Assembly: GCA_963920575.1 (NCBI GenBank)
Contig: OY986974.1
Span: 21,125,042-21,189,041 of the forward strand
Length of the DNA stretch: 64,000 nucleotides
From: Narthecium ossifragum
Taxonomy: Eukaryota; Streptophyta; Magnoliopsida; Dioscoreales; Nartheciaceae
Reading direction: 5' to 3'
Below the pieces are notes generated by a model, which was given only the letters and a program-made list of their open reading frames with translations, did not search any database and had not been told where the DNA came from. Positions within the stretch are counted from its first letter, which is position 1; every line of letters begins with the position of its first letter. The position numbers and the translations under genes were made by a program. Shown here in pieces: positions 1-10,200 of the stretch.

Positions 1-1
1 G

Positions 2-1900
2 GCTATTACATGCCTGGAGGTGGACAGTGCTGAAACAGGGGATTGCAAAGAGGTTTCGGGGGAGCTACTTGAGGAGCCGTTGGATATGCAGCCCAAACCT
101 TCGTATGCTGCGGTTGCAGCCGGAGTAAGCCGGAGTCCAGCTAGGGACAAGGGGAAGAGGATTGATGTCGGTGCTTTTGGCCCGGACGTGGTTGTTCTGG
201 AAGATGAGATGATGGACCGATGCTATGAGAAATGGAAATTCTCTCTGTTTGGACAGTTTATAGGGGGCAGAATTCCTTTCGCTTTGCTAAAGCAGAGGGT
301 TGTGAGTCTGTGGAGGGTCTCTGAAGGTTTCCATATCGTGGATATGCCAGATGACATTTTTCTTTTCAGATTCTCGAATGGAAGAGATTTGCTCCATGTT
401 CTATCTAAGGGCCCCTGGAGAGTGGGTGGCTTGATGCTCTCCCTCATCAGGTGGAAGGAGGACTTTTGCCCTAATGCCTCAAGCTTTAGAAGAGGTCCGG
501 CGTATGTGAGAATCTATGGGCTACCTATGGAGTGCTTTGATATGATTCCTGCTAGACAAGTGATGGCCTGTGTTGGGATCCCGCTGGAGGTTGATCTCTC
601 GACGAGAGAGGCGGCCAGAGGGCACTACATACGGGCGTGTGTGGATATAGACCTGGGGGCTCCAGTTAAGAAAGAGATTGAGGTGTTTATGAGAGGAAGA
701 CTGAGGACAGTGCCGGTGGCGTACGAGAACAACTTGGTTTGCCCTAAATGTGACCTTATCGGACACGAGGAAGAGGAGTGCCCTTTGCTGGCTACTGGTT
801 CTGGTGGGGCAGGCGGCGGCAGCAATGGCCTAATCCCTGAAGGCCATGCCTTTAGAACCCAAGAACAAACCCGATGGGGTCCCGGAGGGGTTGGAGATCA
901 TGGAGAGGGAGTGGTTGGAGGGCGGAGAGAAGAAAGGTACCTTGGTGGCAAGTCATCTTTGGCAAAGAAGGAGGTGCCCTTGACGACGGTGAGGACGGAC
1001 CACGAAGGTCGGTTGCCTCGACCCCCAGTCACGGTGACAACGGCGGACGGCTGGCAAGAGGTCTGGCGAGGGAGGCGTGGTTTTCGAGGTGGAGGCAACT
1101 TTGGAAGTCGTGCGGGCCGCCCATGGCAGGAATTGCACAGAGACCAGGTCGGTGTGGTTCGTCGGCCCTCTGGGATCCGTACACGCGTCCCCGGTAAACA
1201 TCCTGGGCCATTGGATGCTGGCCGGAAAGTATGGAGAGTGGTTGCAGGTGAAGAGAAGGTGGTGGTTCCCCAGGACATCACGAAAGAGGTAAGAGCTTAT
1301 GGGCATCGTGAGGGAGAAGATATACTGAAGATTAATGCTGAGGCTCCACGTGGACCCTTAGCTGTGGAACCAGCGCAAGGCAGTGAGAGACAGTCTGTCT
1401 CACACCCAGCACACATCTCATGTCATGGGAGTCAGCCTGTGGGTGTTGGAGTTGGGCCAACGTCCAGCCCGCCTGCTGGTTTTGTTGGGCCGTGCTCCAG
1501 TGGTACTGGTGTTCCTCCAAATGGGTTTGAAGCTGGGATTGTGGCAAGGGCCATCCGGGGTGGAAACGGGCTTGGCAAAGGTGAACTAATGGGATCTAAG
1601 AAAGGAGTTGCTTCCTCATCTGGGAGATACAACGTGGGTACTAACCTTGCTGAAAGTAGGAAAGCTCTTAGAGCTTCCTTATCTGGGGATGCAGGGGAGT
1701 TGTGGGATAAGCTTCATATTGATGCAGTTGGCAAGCTGGATGCGGCCCTTCGCTCTGAAACTCCTGTGTTTATGGCGAACAAATTCGCAGAGTTGGTTGA
1801 GGAGGGTGAGGAAGTTGATGGCCCAGCTGTTGATGCGCTAGAGGAGGATGATGAATTCTTGCTAGACGAGCATCCAGATGAGCTAGACGTTTTCTTATGA
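2..1900 (+). CDS. LINE ORF1: DUF4283 / zinc-knuckle protein (5' partial)
   Basis: The reading frame is open from the window edge to TGA at 1898-1900, so the true start probably lies upstream; a GTG at 20 is not a convincing start. An N-terminal DUF4283-like domain lies at about 200-560 (motifs KWKFSLFGQFIGG, FRFSNGRDL, GPWRVGGLMLSL). A CCHC zinc knuckle of the form C-x2-C-x4-H-x4-C (CPKCDLIGHEEEEC) is encoded at about 740-781. The rest is Gly/Arg-rich and then acidic. In plant L1 elements this protein binds the element RNA in the ribonucleoprotein particle. It is followed directly by ORF2 with a 4-bp overlap. Confidence 0.88.
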   Translation, partial: AITCLEVDSAETGDCKEVSGELLEEPLDMQPKPSYAAVAAGVSRSPARDKGKRIDVGAFGPDVVVLEDEMMDRCYEKWKFSLFGQFIGGRIPFALLKQRVVSLWRVSEGFHIVDMPDDIFLFRFSNGRDLLHVLSKGPWRVGGLMLSLIRWKEDFCPNASSFRRGPAYVRIYGLPMECFDMIPARQVMACVGIPLEVDLSTREAARGHYIRACVDIDLGAPVKKEIEVFMRGRLRTVPVAYENNLVCPKCDLIGHEEEECPLLATGSGGAGGGSNGLIPEGHAFRTQEQTRWGPGGVGDHGEGVVGGRREERYLGGKSSLAKKEVPLTTVRTDHEGRLPRPPVTVTTADGWQEVWRGRRGFRGGGNFGSRAGRPWQELHRDQVGVVRRPSGIRTRVPGKHPGPLDAGRKVWRVVAGEEKVVVPQDITKEVRAYGHREGEDILKINAEAPRGPLAVEPAQGSERQSVSHPAHISCHGSQPVGVGVGPTSSPPAGFVGPCSSGTGVPPNGFEAGIVARAIRGGNGLGKGELMGSKKGVASSSGRYNVGTNLAESRKALRASLSGDAGELWDKLHIDAVGKLDAALRSETPVFMANKFAELVEEGEEVDGPAVDALEEDDEFLLDEHPDELDVFL

Positions 1901-4900
1901 AGCTGGTTGTTTGGAATTGCAGGGGTGCGGGGGCGACAAGGGTGGTTAGGTCCTGTCGGTGGCTTTTCAGAGAGCATTCTCCGGGCTTTGTCTTCCTTAT
2001 TGACGTCCTGGTGTGGGAGAATGGTGTAGCAGAAGTCCGGAGGCAGTTGGGTGCTCGATATGGATGTTTTGTTTTGCCGGCTGCAGGGAGGAAAGGGGGT
2101 ATTGTTGCGGTCTGGCTGGCTAGTTTTGAGAGGGTCTCTTTCTCATATTTCTCACGCCAGGCAATTCACGGGGTTGTCTCTATTCCTGGTGTCGGACAGA
2201 GGTCTGTTGTGTATGGCGCTAGAAGTGTAACAGAGAGGAAGGATTTGTGGGAGGTTCTATCCAAAGTTGTATCCTTGAAGCTTCCTCATTTGGTTGTAGG
2301 TGATTTCAATGCGATCCTCTCGGCTGAAGAGAAGCTAGGAGGTGCTCCTTTCACCTTCGGGGCCTCGGAATGTGATTTTCTTCAGTTCGTGTGCTCATTC
2401 GGGCTTGTGGACCTTGGCTTCATTGGTCATTGTCACACTTGGACCAACTGCCAGGATGGCCGGTCGTTGGTGCTAGAGCGCCTTGATCGGGTGTTGGGCA
2501 ATGTTGATTGGCGTACGTTGTTCCCGGATACGGTTGTGAAGCATCTACCTCGAATTTCTTCTGATCACTCCCCTCTCCTGATCTCTTTGGCGGATCAGAG
2601 GGCGACGGGTGGAGGTTCTGGTACTTTCAGGCTGGAGCACTGGTGGATTAAACAGGGCTCTTTCAAATGCTTAGTCAGAAGGAAGTGGAGACAACTAAAC
2701 GGGGGATCCAGGGAGTACGCTTTCTCCTCTAAAATCAAAGCTGTTAAGGAGGAGGTGAAGAAGTGGGATCGGAGGTCTTCTGTCATTGATATTTTTGGTG
2801 TCAGTAGAAGCCTAGAGCATTGCTTGGAGAGTCTCTATGTGAAGGAAGGACGAGATGGATGGTCAGAGGAGGATGCCGCTCAACTTAAAGCTTTGGAATC
2901 CAATTGGGCCACGGTGATTGAAAAATAGGAGGTGATGGTGAATCAGAGATCAAGGGGTGAATGGGTCAAAGCCGGTGACCGCAATTCTAGTTTCTTTCAC
3001 AAATCAATGAAGATGAAGGCGCATAGGTCCAGGGTTAATAGTCTTGTCCTTGAAGATGACAGAGTTGTTGAAGATGATGATGAGTTAGGTGCAGCCTTTG
3101 TCAATGCATTCTTACAATTATGGTCTAGTGTGGGTTCCTCCTCATTAGTTCTTTCACTGCCGGAGCTCCCTATGGTTGATGATGAGATGCATCCTGGGCT
3201 GGTGGAGGAGGTGTCTGCTAGGGAGGTGAAGGAGAGTGACTTCAAGATGGGGAAGGGAAGATGCCCCGGTCCGGATGGAATTCATGTTGAATTCTTCACT
3301 GCGCATTGGGATATTGTGGGCAAGGATTTTGTTGAGCTCATTCAAGGCTTCTTCAGAACTGGTCGCCTTCCCTCTAACTGGAATGAAACCCTTATTTCTT
3401 TCGTTCCTAAATGCAAGCACCCTATGAGAGTTAAAGAGTTCAGGCCTATTAGTCTGTGCAACGTAGGCTACAAGGTGATTACCTCCATTATTGCTCAGAG
3501 GATGAAGCCGGTGTTGGATGGGATTATTGGAATGGAGCAGTCAGCCTTCGTGTCGGGCCGTTCGATTCATGACAATATTGATGCGGCGCTTGAAGTAGCA
3601 CACTCGGTTCGAATGGCCCCCAAGTCGAAGAGTCTGATGATGATCAAGGTAGACCTTAAATCAGCTTATGACCGAGTGGACTGGGACTTCTTGGAGAGGG
3701 TTTTACAGGCTATGAACTTTCCTGACCTGTGGACCAGATGGGCTATGGCTTGTGTTCGAGAACCCTGTTTTTCCTTTATCGTCAACGGGCAGCTCTATGG
3801 CAGAGTGCGGTCAAGCTGTGGCTTGAGGCAAGGTGACCCCCTCTCACCTTACCTTTTTTTGGTGGTCCAGGAGGTTTTATCCAGGATTCTTAAGGACCCT
3901 CGTTCTGGGTTGATTGGGCTCCAGTTCAAGGATTCATGTTTCACTCTATCACACCTCTTATATGCGGACGATTGCCTTTTCGTCACGCGTGCTACGTGCC
4001 TTGAGGCGAGGAAACTGAAGCAGAAACTGTTGTTCTTTAAGGCACTCTCTAGACTTGAGATGAACCCAACTAAGTCCAGTATCATTTTTTCCAAGGTGGT
4101 GGATGGTGACAGGAGGTTGGCCATTAGACGGATTCTGGGTGTTCGCGAGGTTACAGCATGGAATTATCTTGGTGTTCCCTTGGCTGTGAAGAAGCTGAGT
4201 GCGGTGGATTTTGCACCTCTCGTGGAGAAAGTTGCCAATAAATTTCTCTCTTGGCAAGGAAAGAAACTGGCAGAGGCAGGTTGGGTTACTTTACTGCGCT
4301 CAGTCCTGCAAGGGATCCCTGCGTATGTAATGATGACGACACACATCCCAGCGACTGTGATCTCTAAACTTGAACGGATGTTCCGTGACTTCTTGTGGCA
4401 GGGCAAGAGTTCCGGGGTATCTAGGATTGCTTGGAGGAAAGTGTGTACACCAAAGGAATATGGAGGGCTTGGCATTAGAGATCTAGATGTTTGGCAGAGG
4501 GCACTCAAAATGAAGAGGATGGCATCTTTCTTGGAGGAGGAATCATCGATATGGAAGAAGCTTGCAAGAGCTAAGTATGCTTGGCCGGAGATCTTACCTT
4601 CTGCCAGGGATGCAAGAAAGAGCTCTGTTCATTGGCGTAAGTTATGTGAAGCTTCAGAAGGATTGCGGCAGGGCTTCATCTGTGTTCCTAGCAGGAGGAG
4701 TAAGCTTAGTGTTCTTAAAGATAATTGGGTCCTGGGAGACCCGTTGCAGAGGAGGCCGACCCTGTTTGCTGTAGACATGGGTATTGAGAGCATGGTCCTG
4801 GGTGACTTGATGGTAGATGGACAGTGGGATGTGGACAAGGTGAAAGACTTCTCCCACCCCTCACTAGCTTTGGAGATCATGGCTGTCGCACTTCGGCCAG

Positions 4901-5946
4901 TGGATATGCGAGATGATGTCATATGGGCCTTGGGCGGCTCCGGCAACATCTCGACGTCGTCGGCCTATTTTTTAGCACTTCATTGTAAGAGAGGGGAGTC
5001 CTTGCTGGTGGAGAACTGGAACTGGAGTAGTCTTTGGTGCTTGCCGGTTGGCTCGAGAGTTAGGCATTTTGCTTGGAAGATGATGCATGGTTGGCTGCCA
5101 GTGAGGGAGGTCCTTTGGAACTACTGCAAATATGCTGATAGAGAGTGTCCCCGGTGTCTTTCTGCATCGGAATCCATTGAACATGCTCTGTTTGGCTGCT
5201 ATAAGGTGCGTGAATTCTTTCTCCTCCTTCTTGCTCAGTCTTGGCCAGCGGCTGCAAACTGGGGTTGCTTGGAGGACTTGATGGTGGATCTGCTGGCTTC
5301 GGGCTCTCAGCGGCATGTTAAGAGAGTTAAGGCTTTGATAGGCTATGGATTGTGGGTTATTTGGAAAGACAGGAACCAGTTGGTTTTCAATGGAAAAGGA
5401 GAGATGGAGAGTACTTTGGCCAGGAGGGCCTTGCGGATGGCGGAAGAGCATCTTCGTTCCTCCGGGGTACTCGATCCGAAGGTCCGCATATGTGAAGATT
5501 TGGTGGTCCAAGCGGATGCGTCGGTGGATAGAAAATCCAAGGGGGCGGCGGTGGGTGCTGCTGGAGTCTCTGATGATGGTAATGTACGGTGGGCCAGAGG
5601 GGAGCCAATTCCAATGGTAGACTCGGTTTTAGAAGCTGAATTGTATGCTGTTTGGCAGGCGATCAAGTAGGCTCTTGAGATTGGCGAGAGGAGAATAGTG
5701 GTGGAGTCAGACTCTAAATTTGTCGTGGATGTTCTCAAGGGCTATCGACCTTGGCCAATGAAGGTTGAGGGGGTTGTTAGGAGAATTTGGGTGGCAGCGT
5801 TGAGTTTAGAATCTATCTTGTTCTTATTCATCCCCCGCACTGGAAATTTGATTGCGGATGGGATTGCTAGATATTGTAGAGTTGGTATGTCCTGTTTTGT
5901 TTGGAATCCTGGGGATGGTGTGTGGCCATCTGTAGAATTGCCGTAG
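1897..5946 (+). pseudogene. LINE ORF2 (endonuclease-RT-RNase H) broken by two amber codons
   Basis: ORF2 starts at the ATG overlapping the ORF1 stop (MKLVVWNCRGAG) and keeps one frame to TAG at 5944-5946. The N-terminal AP-like endonuclease shows VVWNCRG, GDFN (about residue 135) and SDHSPL. The usual E of the ETK-type motif seems to be D (FLIDVLVW). The reverse transcriptase follows with its YADD catalytic box at 3960-3971. A C/H zinc region (CPRC...EHALFGC) lies near 5150-5195, then an RNase H domain with D (QADAS), E (EAELYA), D (VESDS) and D (IADGIA). TAG at 2926-2928 falls between endonuclease and RT, and TAG at 5668-5670 falls inside RNase H just after AIK. Flanking residues continue the family pattern on both sides, so these are point nonsense changes and not domain ends. 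Confidence 0.9.
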
Positions 5947-6099
5947 GTTACTGTATCCTTGTTTCCAAGCCTCTTAGGCTCATCTAATCAAAAAAAAAGA
6001 TGGGCATCTGAAATAAAAGACCTACGCTGGAGATTGCCTATTGATTGTGATTGAGTGAATCAAAATGGGTAATATTCCTCTCCTATTGGATGACATGTG

Positions 6100-6105
6100 C
6101 ACGTG
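6100..6105 (+). promoter_or_regulatory. G-box (CACGTG) upstream of psbW
   Basis: A perfect palindromic G-box lies 165 bp before the psbW start codon. G-boxes bind bZIP and bHLH factors and are common in light-regulated promoters. A weak TATA-like CATATATG follows at 6206-6213, and the reverse complement of a CCAAT box lies near 6117. Assignment is by motif and position only. Confidence 0.5.
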
Positions 6106-6269
6106 GATAGTAGTGATTGGCTGCTGGAGGATGAGGCATGTAAGGATGGCAATCCATCTATCTGTCCAGTTGTAGACTCCCACTTCGTGTGATGTTAGGC
6201 TGCTCCATATATGAAATGAAGTAGCACCACACTTGCATTTGCAGCTTAGCGAGAGACCAAACAACAGAC

Positions 6270-6757
6270 ATGGCCACCATCACCACCCCAACCTCCACCA
6301 TCGTCCGCCCCGCTCTCGTCCCCAAGGTGGCGGCCACCGGAAGCTCTTCTTCGCCGGTTCTAGGTGAGAACTAAGACTGCTCCTGCATGTTACCTGATCA
6401 ATTAAGGTGGCCAAACTGTGTTTCCAACTCATGCATGCATACTGCTTTTGTATAGGTCTGCCTCAACTTGGCATGAGGGGTGGGAGAGTTAGGTGCTCGT
6501 CTGAGGCGAAGCCGACAGGCGCAATCGGCGGCATGGGCGCGTCTCTCCTGGCAGCTGCGGGGGCGATGACTGTGTCGAACCCGGCGCTGGCTCTGGTCGA
6601 CGAGAGGATGAGCACCGAGGGGACCGGGCTGAGCCTGGGACTCAGCAACAACCTGCTTGGGTGGATCCTGGTTGGGGTCTTTGCTCTCATCTGGTCCCTC
6701 TACATTGTGTACACCTTCACTCTTGAGGAGGATGAGGAGTCTGGACTTTCCCTTTGA
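6270..6757 (+). CDS. psbW: Photosystem II reaction centre W protein, chloroplastic
   Basis: Two exons: 6270-6363 and 6456-6757, with a 92-bp GT-AG intron (6364-6455), giving 131 residues. Exon 1 ([19 protein letters not shown]) is a Ser/Thr-rich stroma-targeting peptide. The junction reads VLG-LPQLG, as in other PsbW precursors. A second, hydrophobic Ala-rich segment (about residues 55-75) ending in NPALA is the thylakoid-targeting part, with cleavage expected after ALA. The mature part starts [16 protein letters not shown], has one membrane span ([19 protein letters not shown]) and ends in [10 protein letters not shown], all hallmarks of PsbW. This small nuclear-encoded subunit sits in photosystem II and helps stabilise PSII supercomplexes. 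The gene faces the 3' end of SEC23. Confidence 0.96.
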
Positions 6758-7257
6758 GCCAAGAGATTATAGTACATGTAGATGTTTGTAATTCTAAGTT
6801 GATGCATGGACACAAAGAAAAGGGCTGTTCCTTCTGTTGTTATGGTTGATGAGCTCTTCATCTCATTTGTATGTCAACAAACATTGCTAAGTGATTCTGT
6901 TCTTCTGATTTATGTTCTTGGGCAGATAATTGGGGGTATTGATTGCTATGGAACATTGGTTCATGGAAACTAGAACAGATAACAAATTGGGTAGAAGGAA
7001 AAATAAGGGGGATTCACAAACAACGACTTTGGATATATGAGTGTTGCACAATACATGTGAGCCACACAAACAAGATAAATCCCACATCCAAGGGGAAAAA
7101 GGAGAGAACAATGGGGTTTGTATAATGAAACAGAACCTGTTACACCAACAACACATGGAGAAACAGGGTGTTAAATTTCACCACCCGAAGATGTATACAA
7201 CTTCAATACATACAAGAAGAAGAAAGAAAGAATCAGCCGCTATACATCTCACCTGGT
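6758..7257. other. Convergent 3' flanks of psbW and SEC23
   Basis: This is AT-rich non-coding DNA between two genes that converge. It must hold both 3' UTRs and polyadenylation sites. I see no further gene, repeat or strong canonical AATAAA signal. Confidence 0.6.
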
Positions 7258-10200
7258 TTATCGTTGAACAGCCAAAGCCTGCAGATGCTCTATGAAAACT
7301 TGCAGGCTCACATCGTCAGTAAATATCATCTCCGAACCATCAACCAGCTGCGTCTTCTGAGTGACCGACGGGTTCAGCCTTGCGAGAAGGAACCTCGCCT
7401 GGCTCCCATGCTGATCACATTTTATGAGCTTTGGCACCGGGATTCTATCCTCGACGAGGGCCTCCGCGTCGAGCACTGGTGCCTCGAGCAATTTCCTCAG
7501 GTTTTCATGGTTCGGATCCTTGTGGTACCCAAGCTTCCTCCATTGCACGATGGTAGAACCATAGTGGATTACAACATGGAAGTAGGAATCAAAGAGCAGG
7601 ATAACATCTGGAGAGATTGAGCTGATGTCAAGCAGAACCGGAATTGGTGGTCCCCCGAATGAGTACTGGAACAGGGTGGGTTGGATCATAATAAGGGACC
7701 CAACCACCCCTTCCCTGTTTAGGGTCAGCCTAAAGAAGGCAGTTTCATCAGGAGTGCTGTTGAAGACGTCGATGAACTGTGATCTTCTCAGATAGTACAT
7801 GAACTGGGGATAGAGGGAGAAGTTTGACGACAGCCGAAAGGTTGATGGGTCTTCTGGAACATACTCACCAAACTTGGATGTGAAGCGGATAAGCATCTTG
7901 TCCAGCCACCTTATAACTTCTCGGGCATGGTATTCCTGAGCCCTGTGTATAGCAAGCCTGGCCATGACTGCAGCTGCAGCTTCTTGGTCAAATCCCGCAG
8001 CAATTTCCAGGGACCGTGGAACGACCCATCTTCTTGCAGCAGTGATCACCCTTAAACGAAAACCACCATTCCCATGGCGGTAGTGTGTCTTAAACTGAAC
8101 AAAGAAGACTGTAGGTGCCTCAGCATTCCTTTCGGTGTTCACTTCAAAGATGAAAGCAATGCATGAATTCTTAGTTAGTGTGCTCATCTTCCATGAGCTG
8201 GTCCCGCCCTCGCCAATCTCCTTCTCACTTACTGATCGATTTGGTCTTCGAAGAGAGATGCAAGGTCCCAGGGCGCCACAGATTTTAACCTCCTTAGAAG
8301 TCATTATCTCAAGAGTCGCATCAAAATTCATGTAAAGATGGTCAGTGCCTTCGTGCTTAAAAATGTGCCTCAGGCACTTCTTCAACTGGTTTGACTCAAA
8401 TGACTCTGTGATCACCATGAAACCACCAGAGATTTCAATGGGAAACCTTAGTTCAGCAGCTCCAACCTGATCAAGAGAACATGCAAAGAGATCGAGGACA
8501 AATGATCCATTGGATAATCTCTGACCCAAGTTTTTGTAGAAATTACGAGCTTTCTCTGTAAAAGGAGCTTCACCACTAACAAGATCTCGATGGGTACGAA
8601 TTGGCTTGCTGAGATCTGTCTCCACAATCATCCCAGGACCAACTGTCGCAGGCCCAGATGTGAAAATCATGACTCGACCACCACAATTAAGAGAGCATCC
8701 CTCCAGTAGGGCAACTGATACTGAAATGGCTGCCCCAGTGGCCCTTTGAGGGCGATGACCGGCTGTTGCAGCGTATGGAGAGATTAGTTCTTCAATGGCA
8801 GTGGTGATATTGAAATCACATTCCGAAATTGGAAGAAGAAACCCTTGTTTCTGAAGGGATTGAGCCATTCCCAATTTGCGTTGTTGTAGGTGAAAAATGC
8901 CTAAAAGATCTTGGATCTGGAAAAACAACATACCATATTAGTTGATCCATTGATAATCAGTTAAACAAGTACTAATGGAAGCTAACAAACGCTTTGGAAT
9001 GTTTATTCAAGCAACAAGTGCCAATGCTAGCTCTAGATTGAATGGATGCTGAAAAGTATGAGTCATATGTCCGCAGAAACCAAAACCCAGGACACCTGTT
9101 AGGTGCATTTAGGTGTTGCTTATATCAGGTAGTTGATTTAATGCATTCAAATAGACCCTAGGACCTAAATCTTTAATAAGTAATGCGCTTTTGGGCACTG
9201 ATGGAAAGAGTAAACTGCACAAACCTCATGGCAGTAAAATCATGTCACCCAGGTAAAACATAATTGAAGATGACAAGACATGCATCTGTAAACAGCAAAA
9301 AATAAATTACGAGGTTCTATATAAGGACACAATGTGCTTTAAAGCCATAGATAACATCTGGTAATTCATAAAGGAACAAAAACAGAGATTTTGACTCCAC
9401 ATGATCCAAATCATAGAGATCAACGAGAGTGATCCATTAAAGTCCCAGAATTGTCATAAGCACATGTGTAAATAAGAAATAAACAAAAAAGGTTGCCTTT
9501 TCCATGGAAGGCATTATTTCTGAATAATTAACAGTATAAAGATTAGGGGAAAAACTCAATTTGAGGAAAAGAAAGGGAATATAAAATTTTAAAGCTAAAA
9601 AAATTATAGGCTATAAGGATAGGAGAAGAAAACACATATACTGTGATAACAGATCAATCATGAGGGGGTCCAGTGTCGGGAGGGGTTGGTGGTTATCTCT
9701 TGTGTAAGCTCTCTAATTCACCAAGGTATCCCAGCAATTTGGTGGGAAATGAAGTTATAAGCAAAAAAATTTAACTTTTTTGGAGCTTTCTACAACATAG
9801 GATGTGATATTAAAAAAGGTAGGCACGTGTGTTTCTAGTGCACAAACAATCATGTTATGTAATAATCATTTTCCTCAACTCTATTCCAGAAAACCTAAGG
9901 TGCTTAGGAAAAGCCTTTACCTTCTGCAGGTAGACCCATATAACTGGAATAAGCACTTAGGTTGTATGTACATGAAATGCAGCTCATCAACAAGCAGAAA
10001 AATGTCGGCACAAACACAGTTCTAATGATAATGATTAAGGACAAACATTGACATGGGCGTACATCCTCATGAGCAAAGACAGTGATATAAATGGTTCTGC
10101 AAAGAATCCAGCTTATGCACCACAAATTCATAGGGGGTGATGACTAATCACTGATAGGAACGTGGTAATACTCTTGATTAATTGTAGAGTAATAACCATC

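Larger units (their letters stand above)
1..5998 (+). mobile_element. L1-type non-LTR retrotransposon (LINE), 5' end outside window
   Basis: This stretch is a plant L1 element in coding order: ORF1 nucleic-acid-binding protein, then ORF2 with endonuclease, reverse transcriptase, a zinc-binding reverse-transcriptase-associated region and RNase H. It ends in a short 3' UTR and an A-tract at 5990-5998. ORF1 is open to the left edge, so the 5' UTR and left target-site duplication are outside the window. ORF1 and ORF2 overlap by ATGA (1897-1900), a layout that permits termination-reinitiation. Two in-frame TAG codons in ORF2 (2926-2928 and 5668-5670) are the only lesions I see, which suggests a fairly recent insertion. 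The element stops only 271 bp before the psbW start codon. Confidence 0.93.

Noticed and set aside
2926..2931. Programmed readthrough or separate genes at the LINE amber codon
   Set aside because: Known plant L1 ORF2 proteins are continuous here; a second independent amber in RNase H points to decay.
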